Positions 1 to 7,848 of a DNA stretch of 9,144 nucleotides are shown in pieces. Below the pieces are notes generated by a model. That model worked only from the letters and a program-made list of their open reading frames with translations, searched no databases and was not told the origin of the DNA. Source of the DNA: Anaerolineaceae bacterium. Its GTDB lineage: Bacteria > Chloroflexota > Anaerolineae > Anaerolineales > Anaerolineaceae. Where the stretch lies: positions 1-9,144 of the forward strand of contig DAIEPS010000063.1 of NCBI GenBank assembly GCA_027348305.1, given 5' to 3'. A program made the translations under genes and the position numbers. Numbering within the stretch: position 1 is the stretch's first letter; each line of letters opens with the position of its first letter.

Positions 1-94
1 GACGCTGCGCTCTTCGCCCTTGACCGCGCATGCCGGCGTGCAGGGCGAGCATCGCCCGGCGCGGCTCCTCGCGTGCGGGCGATGGAGAAATACA
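1..94. other. GC-rich anomalous leader, probable chimeric contig end
   Basis: Bases 1-80 contain 62 G/C (about 78%), against roughly 50% in the rest of the window. In the synthase frame they encode Arg/Ala/Gly/His-rich residues. Family members carry a conserved stretch here of the type 'LSHDL(L/F)EG...AR..LVTDI' just before the EDYP region. I translated all three + frames and could not recover it even allowing a frameshift. Family-like sequence resumes at about 'TDIT' (98-109). All three minus frames are also largely open, as expected of GC-rich DNA, so the origin cannot be read. Assembly chimera is the simplest explanation; a real rearrangement is the alternative. Confidence 0.6.
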
Positions 95-3000
95 ATGACC
101 GACATCACCATGATCGAAGATTACCCGCAGAATTATTTCAGTCAGGTGATGCGCCAGCGACGTTGGATCCGTGGAGATTGGCAGCTCTTGCCCTGGCTGC
201 TCAAGCCAAATGCACCTGGCACGGTCTTCTCAAAAATTGACCGTTGGAAGATGTTTGATAACTTGCGGAGAGCCTTGCTCGCACCCTCACTGCTGGTTCT
301 TATTGTGTTTGGAGCAATCTTCCAGCCCAGTCTTAATTTTCTCTGGATCTCTGCTACTTTGTTGACATTGGGTTTTCCCATAATTACAGGTATCGCCCAC
401 AGCACTCTTTCGGTGATAACCGGTGGGGAATTTCGCATCGCCTTCCGTCCCATCGGATGGAATCTTATGCGTTGGCTGCTGGCTATCGCGTTTTTACCTT
501 ATGATGCGTATACCTCTCTGGATGCCATCTTTACCACACTATATCGGCTGTTCGTCAGTCGAAAGCATCTTCTGCAGTGGACCACCGCTGCACAAACTGC
601 CAAGGTCTTTGGGTCACAGGCGCGGCGAAGTCTCGCCTGGCAGAAAATGGGAGTATCCACTTTTCTGGCGATCAGTCTGCTGGCCTGGTTGAGACTCTTT
701 CCAGTGCCGGCTCCTTTTAACGTGACTTTGGCCATTCTGTTCGCTTCGCCGGTGCTTTTGCTTTGGGCGCTATCTCCGCTTTTGGCATGGTGGATCAATC
801 GGCCTATCACCCAAAAGAAAGTAACTTTACTCGAGGATCAGGAAAACCACTTGCGCCAAATTTCGAGAAGGACCTGGGGTTTCTTTGAGCGTTTTGTCGG
901 CCCCGAAGACCATTGGCTCCCTCCTGACCATTTTCAAGAATCACCGGTGGGGATCATCGCACATCAAACTTCCCCGACAAATATCGGGCTGCTGCTTACC
1001 TCTACTTTAGCGGCCTATGATCTTGGGTATCTGGATCAACTCGCACTGGCGACCCGTCTTTCAACGACCATGGATACGCTAGATCAATTGGAGCGTTTTC
1101 ACGGACATTTCTTGAACTGGTATGACACACAATCCCTTAAGCCCCTCCATCCAAGATATGTTTCCACCGTGGATAGCGGCAACCTGGCTGCCTGTTTTAT
1201 CATCACCTCCCAGGCATGCAAAGAGATACTCGGCCAGCCGATCTTTCGCTGGGATTTGTGGCAAGGCTACCTTGACACACTTTCCAATCTCACCGAGATG
1301 CTCAAAGAAATGCGTAAACCTGAGTTTGACCAACAGGTTGAAGTGATCAACCAGGTTATTGATAAACTTCACGCTGAAATTCTGCGTGTCCGTGCCCATC
1401 CAGAACGATGGTACCGTTTATTTCAATACGCAAGTGGATCGTTTTGGCAGGATATTTCCACCAAATTAATGGAACTTGTAAAAGTGGGGCGTTCAACTTT
1501 CACGCTCAGCACCCTGGAAAAACTCCAGGAGGTGGCCGCACAAGTGGAAAGGCACCATACTTCTGTTCGGCGCACGATCACCGAATTGGTTCCCTGGGTT
1601 CCTTTCTTTGAAGAAACTCCCGTTTATTTTTCAGATGCAGATTCAGGATCGATCATCAAAGAAATAAAGAAGAATCTTCCGATCAATATGCCGCTTAACC
1701 TCATAAAAGCGCATATCAAGACTGCCTTGCCTTTGATCCATTCTTTGCAAAGACGACTTGAAGAGATTGATGAACCCCCAACGCGAAAAGACCTTCTCAT
1801 TGCTGCAAAGACCTGGTTGGAGGGTTTGTCGAAATCTTTAGTTCAGGTTGAATCGAATGCCGAGATGTTGGGCGACCAATTTTTATCCATCGTGAATCGT
1901 TCTGACAAGTACACCAACGAAATGGATTTTCGATTTCTCTACCATCCGCAGCGTTCTGTTTTTCATATCGGGTATAACCTTGACGCAGGTTCAATGGACC
2001 AGAACTTCTATGATCTGCTGGCTTCAGAATCGAGAATTGCCTCGGTTATAGCCATTGCAAAAGGGGATGTACCTCAATCGCATTGGCTGCACCTCGGCCG
2101 CCCTGTGACGCATGTTGAAGGGACGTATGTGTTGCTGTCATGGAGCGGAACCATGTTCGAATACTTGATGCCGCCACTTTTCCTGCGTTCATATCCAGGC
2201 ACGCTTTTAGCAGATAGTACGCTGGGAGCGGTGCAGCATCAGATCGCCTATGGAAAATCCAAGTCTGTGCCCTGGGGAATATCAGAATCAGGTTTTTATC
2301 GGTTTGATGCCAGTTTGAATTACCAGTACCGAGCTTTTGGGGTTCCAGGATTGGGGTTCAAACGCGGATTGGCAGATGACCTGGTTATCTCGCCATATGC
2401 GTCTTTGATGGCAGTAAGCTACGCCCCGCAGGCCGTGATACACAATCTTGAACACCTGATCGATCTGCACATGATCGGGTTGTATGGTGTGTACGAATCC
2501 ATAGATTTCACAGCCGAAAGGCTGCATATCGATGAAAAGTCTGTGATCGTAAGTGAATACATGGCGCATCACCAGGGCATGATCATGATGGCCATGGTAA
2601 ACTTTTTTCACAATGAGATCATGGTGCAGCGCATGCACTCTGATCCCCGCATTCAAAGTGTGGAATTGGTTTTACAGGAACAAATCCCTCCAACTCTCAA
2701 AACGCAGGACCCGTATGGAGAAGACGTAAAGGGCACCCAACGGGTAACTGTTGCACCGGTAGAGATCGTTCCCTGGACTGTGCCCGTACAGACCGCCATC
2801 CCTCAAATGCATCTCCTTTCAAACGGCAGCTACAACGTGTTGCTCTCCAATATGGGGGGAGGCTACAGTTCGTGGCACGGCACAGACCTGACGCGTTGGC
2901 GGCCAGACGGCGTCCTGGATCCCTGGGGAACATGGATCTACATACAAGATATCCAACGCGACTTGATCGAAGTGAATGAAACCTGGTCAGCAACCCACCA

Positions 3001-6000
3001 GCCTATCCCGGCTGATGCCGCGGCGATGCAGGTTACCTATTTTGCGCACATGGCGGTATTCCGCCGGACGCAGGACGAGATCGATTCAACAACTGAAGTA
3101 ACCGTGACGCCTGACGACCCCGTGGAGATACGGCGCATCCATCTTCATAACCATTCCGAGCAGTACCGCACATTGAGGCTGACCTCTTATGGTGAAGTAA
3201 TCCTGAGTTCTCAATCAGCAGATTCACGACATCCGGCTTTCAATAAACTTTTCATTGAAAGTGAGTTTGTGCCAGATCTTGGCTTGCAGATTTTCACCCG
3301 CCGGCCCCGCTCAAATGAGGATGAAAGCATATTTATGGGGCACATGCTGGTCAATAAAGGACCCCAAACCGTGATCAGACATGAAGCGGATCGCAACCGT
3401 TTTATTGGTCGTGGCCGTTCCATGCGCAACCCGATTGCCCTGAATTCTGAAAGCTATCTCACCGGAACTACCGGTGCGACGTTGGACCCGATTTTTTCGC
3501 TGGGTCAGACACTACTTATTGAGCCGCACAACAGTGCTGATCTCGCATTTCTGACTTTTTCAGGTGACAGCCGTGAATCAATTCTGGAATTGGCCAGAAA
3601 ATATCACAATTGGGCGATCATCGACCGTTCTTATCACCAGGCCAATATTTCTGCGCAAAGCTGGCTTGGGAAACAAGAGATCACAACGCAAGTGTTTAAA
3701 AATATTTCGCAGGTTCTTTCGGCACTCTTATATCCTTTCAAGGCGATTCGTGCTTCAGCGGAAATGCTCGCGTCAAACAGCCTGGGTCAATCCGGGCTGT
3801 GGCGTTTTGGCATTTCCGGGGACTATCCCATTATGCTGGTGCAGCTTGACGACTCCAGGCAGATCGACCTGGTGGGGGAGTTGCTAGAGGTGCATAGGTA
3901 TTTGCGCAGCCGGCGGATTAAGGTCGATCTGGTGATCCTTAACTGCCAGAAAACCGATTACGGTGCAGAGTTAAATGGATCGCTTTACCGGCTGGTCACA
4001 AAGCTCAATGGAGAAGATCAACTCAACCAACGAGGCGGCATTTTCATCTTGTATGGAGATCATATTACTGAAGAAGAATACACCTTGCTGCAGACTGCGA
4101 GTCGATTGGTTTTTGATGGTGTTATGGGGTCTTTGGATGATCAATTGCCGGGCTATTCCATGCCTGTTCACCATCTGCCTGAATTTATACCCACGGGGCC
4201 GGCGAGCGATGAACCAGGCGGGCAGACACCTGTCAATGAACCAGAAGTGATGAAACCGGTGGAACTCAAGTTTGCCAACGGGTTTGGCGGGTTCAGTTCA
4301 GACGGCAGCGAGTACATTATCAATTGGGATGCATCCTTACTGAACGAGAAAGGAAGCATGACAAGAAAGACAACACCCGCCCCTTGGGTGAACGTGATCG
4401 GCTATCCCAATTTTGGGTTTATGGTCAGCGAATCAGGCAGCCAATGCACCTGGGCTCTCAACAGCGGAGAAAACCGCTTAACCCCCTGGGCAAATGACCC
4501 CGTATGCGACCCTACCGGTGAAGCCCTGTATCTTCGCGATGAAGAAACCGGCGAAGTGTGGACGCCCACACCCCTTCCTGCAGGATCAGGACAACCTTAC
4601 CGTGTGGCGCACGGAGCAGGCTATACCCGCTTTGAACATAAATCTCATGGTTTGGAACAAATCTTGACCCTTTTCTCAAGTCCCGATGATCCGGTAAAGA
4701 TCATCCATGTGAAACTGAAAAATAACCTGCAGCACACACGCAGGATCACAGCCACTCAATATGTGGAATGGGTTTTAGGCACCACGCACGCTGCCAATAT
4801 GGCATATATCATCCCGGAATATGATCCAACGCATGAGTGTTTGTTGGCCACAAATCCATACAGCGATGAGTTTGCAAAAAAAGTGGCTTTCCTGCTGGCC
4901 AGCCGGCCCATCCACGGGGTGACTGCTGACCGAACGGAATTCCTGGGCCGTGGTGGATCCTTTACGCAGCCAGTGGCTCTTCAAAGGATCGGATTGGAAA
5001 CGCGTATTACCCCGGGTGAAGATCCTTGCGCAGTACTTCAGATCCATTTGGATTTGCAATCTGGTGCTACAGATGAATTTTATTTTGTGCTGGGGGAAGG
5101 CAACGATAAGGAACATGCACTGGAGTTGGTGAAGAAATATCACAAACCAGCATACGTGGGGGCTGCGTTTGAACGTACACATACCTTCTGGAATCGATTC
5201 TTAAACATAATTCAGGTCAGCACGCCTGACCCCGCTGCTGACGTTATCTTGAATCGTTGGATGCTTTACCAGACGCTATCCTGCCGGGTTTGGGGTCGAA
5301 CTGGATTCTACCAATCCAGCGGGGCCTTTGGTTTCCGCGACCAGCTCCAGGATGTTCTGGCGCTGCTGCCAATAGACCCATCCATTACCCGCAACCAGAT
5401 AATCAATGCTGCCATCCAGCAATTTGAAGCAGGTGATGTCATGCATTGGTGGCATCCGCCCTCAGGGCGCGGGGTGCGTACCCGGTTTTCGGATGATCTT
5501 TTGTGGCTGCCCTATGTCACGGCATTGTATATTGAAACAACCGGGGATCTTAAGATACTTGACGAAAAAATACCGTTCAGAAAGGCGCCGCAACTCACAG
5601 AAGGGGAAAATGAACGTTACGGTGTTTATTCGTTGACCGACAAATCCTTTACATTGTTGGATCACTGTCAACGTGCCATTGAAAAAGGGTCCACTTATGG
5701 GTTGCATGGTTTGCCTTTGATGGGTACCGGCGATTGGAACGACGGCATGAATAAGGTGGGTGAAAATGGACGCGGCGAGAGCATTTGGCTGGCGTGGTTC
5801 ATTAGTGATGTTTTAAAACGGTTTGGCGATTTATCTGAACAAATTGGGGATATGGAAACTGCGGAAAGGTATACCTTAAGAGCAAAAAAATATATTAGAG
5901 CTATTGAACATTCTGCATGGGATGGCGAGTGGTATCAGCGTGCTTATTATGATGGTGGTGAGACACTTGGGTCAGGTCGAGACGCGGAATGCCAGATAGA

Positions 6001-6706
6001 CGCGATCGCTCAATCGTGGTCAGTGTTGAGCGGCGGTGGAAATGCCAACCGCAGGCGGCAGGCCATGCAGGCTGTGTATGACAGGTTGGTGCGGCCGCAG
6101 GATCGTTTATCGCTGCTCTTTACGCCGCCTTTTAACAAGACCCAGCTTGACCCCGGATATATCAAGGGATACATCCCTGGAATTCGTGAAAATGGCGGGC
6201 AGTATACCCACGCTGCAACATGGACGGCATGGGCCTTTGCCAAAATGGGTGATGGAAGCAAGGCCTGTGAGTTGTTTAACTTGCTCAACCCTGTTTATCA
6301 AGCCGACAGTCTTGAAAAAGCCTTAACCTACCGTGTGGAACCTTACGTGATTTGTGCGGATATCTATAGCAAAGAACCCTTCATCCGCCGCGGTGGGTGG
6401 ACCTGGTACACAGGCTCTGCGGCCTGGATGTACCGCCTGGGCATTGAGGCGATCCTTGGTTTTCACAAGGTTGGCAATACCCTCGAGATCGATCCTGTGA
6501 TCACGCCAGAGTGGGATGGGTTCGAGATCCGGTACCAATTTATGGATGCAGTTTATCTGATCCAGGTGAAGAATCCCGGGCATACGGCTCAAGGGGTAAA
6601 TCATATTGAACTGGACGGTCAATTACTGGAAGGATACGCAATTCCGCTGGTCGCAGACGGTCGGGAGCACAAAGTGATAGTGACCCTGGGCAAGAAAATG
6701 CGTTGA
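2..6706 (+). CDS. ndvB: Cyclic beta-1,2-glucan synthase (NdvB/ChvB/Cgs family), 5'-truncated by the window edge
   Basis: The frame is open from base 2; residues here are counted from the TTG at 20 (2228 residues, stop 6704-6706). Family enzymes polymerise UDP-glucose into beta-1,2-glucan on the cytoplasmic side of the membrane, cyclise it and trim chain length by phosphorolysis. Visible in order: the end of the GT84 glycosyltransferase with EDYP (33-36) and the (Q/R)xxRW-type motif RQRRWIRGDW (45-54); about five hydrophobic segments (roughly 85-102, 107-128, 150-172, 212-228, 234-258); the middle module from SPTNIGL (~318) through a helical stretch (~400-630) to a glycoamylase-like domain (~641-890, with PWGISES at 751-757 and YES at 825-827); two glycosyltransferase-36-type beta domains (~929-1213, ~1453-1730); and a GH94 (alpha/alpha)6 domain with GDWNDG at 1904-1909, holding the family's catalytic Asp. 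Known homologues have about 2700-2900 residues, so some 600 N-terminal residues are missing. Residues before ~26 do not resemble the family. Family identity is near certain; product and cyclisation are inferred. Confidence 0.93.
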   Translation, partial: TLRSSPLTAHAGVQGEHRPARLLACGRWRNTMTDITMIEDYPQNYFSQVMRQRRWIRGDWQLLPWLLKPNAPGTVFSKIDRWKMFDNLRRALLAPSLLVLIVFGAIFQPSLNFLWISATLLTLGFPIITGIAHSTLSVITGGEFRIAFRPIGWNLMRWLLAIAFLPYDAYTSLDAIFTTLYRLFVSRKHLLQWTTAAQTAKVFGSQARRSLAWQKMGVSTFLAISLLAWLRLFPVPAPFNVTLAILFASPVLLLWALSPLLAWWINRPITQKKVTLLEDQENHLRQISRRTWGFFERFVGPEDHWLPPDHFQESPVGIIAHQTSPTNIGLLLTSTLAAYDLGYLDQLALATRLSTTMDTLDQLERFHGHFLNWYDTQSLKPLHPRYVSTVDSGNLAACFIITSQACKEILGQPIFRWDLWQGYLDTLSNLTEMLKEMRKPEFDQQVEVINQVIDKLHAEILRVRAHPERWYRLFQYASGSFWQDISTKLMELVKVGRSTFTLSTLEKLQEVAAQVERHHTSVRRTITELVPWVPFFEETPVYFSDADSGSIIKEIKKNLPINMPLNLIKAHIKTALPLIHSLQRRLEEIDEPPTRKDLLIAAKTWLEGLSKSLVQVESNAEMLGDQFLSIVNRSDKYTNEMDFRFLYHPQRSVFHIGYNLDAGSMDQNFYDLLASESRIASVIAIAKGDVPQSHWLHLGRPVTHVEGTYVLLSWSGTMFEYLMPPLFLRSYPGTLLADSTLGAVQHQIAYGKSKSVPWGISESGFYRFDASLNYQYRAFGVPGLGFKRGLADDLVISPYASLMAVSYAPQAVIHNLEHLIDLHMIGLYGVYESIDFTAERLHIDEKSVIVSEYMAHHQGMIMMAMVNFFHNEIMVQRMHSDPRIQSVELVLQEQIPPTLKTQDPYGEDVKGTQRVTVAPVEIVPWTVPVQTAIPQMHLLSNGSYNVLLSNMGGGYSSWHGTDLTRWRPDGVLDPWGTWIYIQDIQRDLIEVNETWSATHQPIPADAAAMQVTYFAHMAVFRRTQDEIDSTTEVTVTPDDPVEIRRIHLHNHSEQYRTLRLTSYGEVILSSQSADSRHPAFNKLFIESEFVPDLGLQIFTRRPRSNEDESIFMGHMLVNKGPQTVIRHEADRNRFIGRGRSMRNPIALNSESYLTGTTGATLDPIFSLGQTLLIEPHNSADLAFLTFSGDSRESILELARKYHNWAIIDRSYHQANISAQSWLGKQEITTQVFKNISQVLSALLYPFKAIRASAEMLASNSLGQSGLWRFGISGDYPIMLVQLDDSRQIDLVGELLEVHRYLRSRRIKVDLVILNCQKTDYGAELNGSLYRLVTKLNGEDQLNQRGGIFILYGDHITEEEYTLLQTASRLVFDGVMGSLDDQLPGYSMPVHHLPEFIPTGPASDEPGGQTPVNEPEVMKPVELKFANGFGGFSSDGSEYIINWDASLLNEKGSMTRKTTPAPWVNVIGYPNFGFMVSESGSQCTWALNSGENRLTPWANDPVCDPTGEALYLRDEETGEVWTPTPLPAGSGQPYRVAHGAGYTRFEHKSHGLEQILTLFSSPDDPVKIIHVKLKNNLQHTRRITATQYVEWVLGTTHAANMAYIIPEYDPTHECLLATNPYSDEFAKKVAFLLASRPIHGVTADRTEFLGRGGSFTQPVALQRIGLETRITPGEDPCAVLQIHLDLQSGATDEFYFVLGEGNDKEHALELVKKYHKPAYVGAAFERTHTFWNRFLNIIQVSTPDPAADVILNRWMLYQTLSCRVWGRTGFYQSSGAFGFRDQLQDVLALLPIDPSITRNQIINAAIQQFEAGDVMHWWHPPSGRGVRTRFSDDLLWLPYVTALYIETTGDLKILDEKIPFRKAPQLTEGENERYGVYSLTDKSFTLLDHCQRAIEKGSTYGLHGLPLMGTGDWNDGMNKVGENGRGESIWLAWFISDVLKRFGDLSEQIGDMETAERYTLRAKKYIRAIEHSAWDGEWYQRAYYDGGETLGSGRDAECQIDAIAQSWSVLSGGGNANRRRQAMQAVYDRLVRPQDRLSLLFTPPFNKTQLDPGYIKGYIPGIRENGGQYTHAATWTAWAFAKMGDGSKACELFNLLNPVYQADSLEKALTYRVEPYVICADIYSKEPFIRRGGWTWYTGSAAWMYRLGIEAILGFHKVGNTLEIDPVITPEWDGFEIRYQFMDAVYLIQVKNPGHTAQGVNHIELDGQLLEGYAIPLVADGREHKVIVTLGKKMR
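84..97 (+). promoter_or_regulatory. Ribosome-binding-site-like GGAG followed by ATG, probably fortuitous
   Basis: GGAG at 84-87 lies seven bases before the first in-frame ATG (95-97, residue 26). A gene caller may therefore start the synthase here. The position is in the middle of a conserved glycosyltransferase region, so starting here would remove nearly all of the GT84 catalytic domain. I take it as coincidence, or as a start only if the gene is genuinely broken at this junction. Confidence 0.25.
1940..2692 (+). other. Glycoamylase-like cyclisation domain within the synthase
   Basis: Residues ~641-890 match the glycoamylase-like domain found in the middle of cyclic glucan synthases. It begins with FLYHPQRSVFHIGYN, then DLLASESRIAS, PWGISESGFYRFD (751 onward), ADDLVISPYASLMA and SEYMAHHQGMIMMA. 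Together with the upstream helical part from about residue 300, this ~590-residue module corresponds to the region shown in a Thermoanaerobacter homologue to carry out cyclisation by transglycosylation (family GH189). Glu756 and Glu826 are conspicuous acidic residues in conserved-looking motifs; whether they are the catalytic pair is my guess, not something the sequence proves. Confidence 0.75.
2804..3660 (+). repeat. First copy of duplicated glycosyltransferase-36-type beta domain (protein level)
   Basis: Residues ~929-1213 form the first of two homologous domains. It opens with LLSNGSYNVLLSNMGGGYSS and ends with SILELARKYHN. The diagnostic shared block is DRNRFIGRGRSMRNPIAL starting at residue 1124 (base 3389). 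The two copies have diverged strongly and share no obvious DNA-level repeat. The duplication is a normal property of this enzyme family. Confidence 0.75.
4377..5210 (+). repeat. Second copy of duplicated glycosyltransferase-36-type beta domain (protein level)
   Basis: Residues ~1453-1730 form the second copy. It starts near PWVNVIGYPNFGFMVSESG, carries DRTEFLGRGGSFTQPVAL at residue 1637 (base 4928), which aligns with the block at 1124 in copy one, and ends with ALELVKKYHKP, aligning with LELARKYHN. Between the copies (about 1214-1450) lies a linker with GISGDYPIMLVQL and a beta-alpha-type stretch (KVDLVILN), as usual for this family. This second copy packs directly before the GH94 helical domain. 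Confidence 0.75.
5210..6460 (+). other. GH94-type (alpha/alpha)6 phosphorylase domain of the synthase
   Basis: Residues ~1731-2147 form the C-terminal helical barrel. Landmarks are LNRWMLYQTLSCRVWGRTGF, SGAFGFRDQLQDVLAL, DVMHWWHPPSGRGVRTRFSDD and LPLMGTGDWNDGMNKVG, the last with the DWND motif at 1905-1908 that holds the GH94 general-acid Asp. Further on come GYIPGIRENGGQYTHAATW and RRGGWTWYTGSAAWMYR. In characterised homologues this module phosphorolyses beta-1,2-glucan ends and so controls ring size. No key motif looks damaged. Residues ~2150-2228 form a small beta-rich tail. Confidence 0.85.
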
Positions 6707-6735
6707 ATGAGTAAGGTTATGTCTGAGGGATAACT

Positions 6736-6769
6736 AAAAAGAATAACCCGTTGACGGGTTATTCTTTTT
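6736..6769. terminator. Bidirectional Rho-independent terminator
   Basis: The left arm AAAAAGAATAACCCG (6736-6750) and right arm CGGGTTATTCTTTTT (6755-6769) are perfectly complementary over 15 bp around a TTGA loop. The five A's on the left and five T's on the right give a U-tract to transcripts from either side. It lies 29 bases after the stop of the + strand synthase and 39 bases beyond the stop of the - strand lipoprotein gene, so it can end both converging transcripts. Confidence 0.93.
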
Positions 6770-6808
6770 ATACTCTTAATTGAAAAGGCCGGGCTTTGGT
6801 TATTGAGC

Positions 6809-7705
6809 TTAGGGTGTAACTGGAATGACCCTTGACTGCATTGTCCCCGTTTGGCCTTTCTCTGAATACACGCTGACGGTGACCATCAAGGAATGACCTG
6901 TTGGATCATAAGTGAACTCGCCGGGGAGATAACTTGAGACCAGGCCGGGTTCTCCAAGGGTCAGATCCTCTTGCTGCTGGGCAATGGTGCAGCCCGAATA
7001 GCCGGTGAACAGGTTGGAGGTGTGCGTCACCGTGACGCCCTGGGTGTTATCCACGATGACGATCTTGATGGACTGCCAGGTCATGTTGCCTGTGTTAGTC
7101 AGCAGGAATGTGGGTGCAAAAGACGTGGAACAGTTCTGCAGTGAATTGTAGGAAACCTTAAAGCTGGCTGCCGAGGTGGGGGTGATGGAGGGTGCCTGTG
7201 TGGGCTGGGCGGTAAAGACCGGCAAAATTTTGGGGTTGCCGGTTTGATAGGACGTACCTTTCCAAACCCAGCAGTAATGATTGGAAGTATCGAAATACCT
7301 CACATAATAAAACTCACCGTCTTCGCTGCGGCCAAGGGCTTGAAGCTGAACGCCGGCATCCACCGTGGCGACTCTTGGATAATAGGTCGCCGGGCCTACG
7401 CGGCAATTGGTTGCACTGTCAAAATTCAACCAGACTCCGCTCAGGGGCGTGGCTGTAGCAGTTGGCTCAGGGGTGAGGGTGACAGTGGCCGTGGCTGCGG
7501 GGGTATTGGTCGGCTTTGGTGTAGCTGATTTCTCAACAATGATCGCATTAAGCGTACTGGCGATCTGGGTAACCTGAAGGTTCAGAGCTTCAATGGTGCT
7601 GGCAGCAGCGGGGTCCATGGTGGGGGTGGATGCATTGGCTCCACAGGCGCTCAATGCCAGGGCAAGAATGATACTGATCGTTATGATGGTCCAAGTTTTT
7701 TTCAT
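6809..7705 (-). CDS. Secreted lipoprotein with SH3b-like domain and C-terminal beta-sandwich-like domain
   Basis: 298 residues, complete, ATG at 7705-7703. The N-terminus MKKTW is followed by a hydrophobic core and the lipobox LSAC, making Cys21 the likely lipidated residue and the protein surface-anchored. Residues ~29-60 can form a short helix (DPAAASTIEALNLQVTQIAS). Residues ~61-88 are a Thr/Pro/Ala linker. Residues ~91-164 look like a bacterial SH3 domain (NCRVGPATYYPRVATVDAG, then FYYVRYFD and CWVWKG), with Cys101 and Cys145 able to pair. A second Pro/Thr linker (~165-178) leads to ~181-298, a beta-rich domain (FLLTNTGNMTWQSIKIVIVDN) with Cys192 and Cys239. SH3b domains usually bind peptidoglycan or peptides; the ligand here is unknown. 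No enzyme motif is visible. The gene stands alone, converging on the synthase and diverging from the membrane protein. This architecture is typical of Anaerolineae surface proteins. A weak AAAGAG Shine-Dalgarno precedes the start. Confidence 0.88.
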   Translation of the reverse strand: MKKTWTIITISIILALALSACGANASTPTMDPAAASTIEALNLQVTQIASTLNAIIVEKSATPKPTNTPAATATVTLTPEPTATATPLSGVWLNFDSATNCRVGPATYYPRVATVDAGVQLQALGRSEDGEFYYVRYFDTSNHYCWVWKGTSYQTGNPKILPVFTAQPTQAPSITPTSAASFKVSYNSLQNCSTSFAPTFLLTNTGNMTWQSIKIVIVDNTQGVTVTHTSNLFTGYSGCTIAQQQEDLTLGEPGLVSSYLPGEFTYDPTGHSLMVTVSVYSEKGQTGTMQSRVIPVTP

Positions 7706-7710
7706 AATTT

Positions 7711-7717
7711 ACTCTTT
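7711..7717 (-). promoter_or_regulatory. Weak ribosome-binding site of the lipoprotein gene
   Basis: Read on the minus strand, AAAGAGT lies about five to six bases before the ATG at 7705. It is only a partial Shine-Dalgarno match, but the perfect signal peptide starting at this ATG supports the start. Confidence 0.4.
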
Positions 7718-7767
7718 GGTCATTCTGTTTCTGATATTGATTAGATTTGGTTTATTGTGTTCTCTTA

Positions 7768-7773
7768 ATCATA
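7768..7773 (-). promoter_or_regulatory. Possible -10 element for the lipoprotein gene
   Basis: The minus strand reads TATGAT here, one mismatch from the sigma-70 consensus, about 62 bases before the start codon. The hexamer 17 bases upstream (GGAAAA on the minus strand) does not resemble TTGACA, so this rests on the -10 match alone in AT-rich DNA. Confidence 0.3.
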
Positions 7774-7848
7774 ACCCTATTTATTATTGATTTTCCTTTA
7801 ATAATTTATGTAAATCAATTTGAACTAAAAATGAAAATACTTCACTAG

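Noticed and set aside
142..6622. Many open frames of 60-135 codons on both strands inside the synthase gene
   Set aside because: They overlap a long gene with clear family motifs throughout, have no recognisable domains and lack good ribosome-binding sites; they are shadow frames.
7439..7530. GTGG/GGCTGT-like repetitive look, considered as a DNA repeat
   Set aside because: It is the reverse complement of the Thr/Pro/Ala linker codons of the lipoprotein, not a separate repeat element.
7244..7790. Plus-strand open frames across the lipoprotein gene and its upstream region
   Set aside because: They are antisense to a gene with a textbook lipobox and domain structure and have no coding signature of their own.
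7736..7819. ATTGATT at 7736 and 7786 with its inverse AATCAAT at 7813, considered as a regulator binding site
   Set aside because: Seven-base A/T-only-type repeats are expected by chance in this AT-rich gap, and the arms lack regular spacing.
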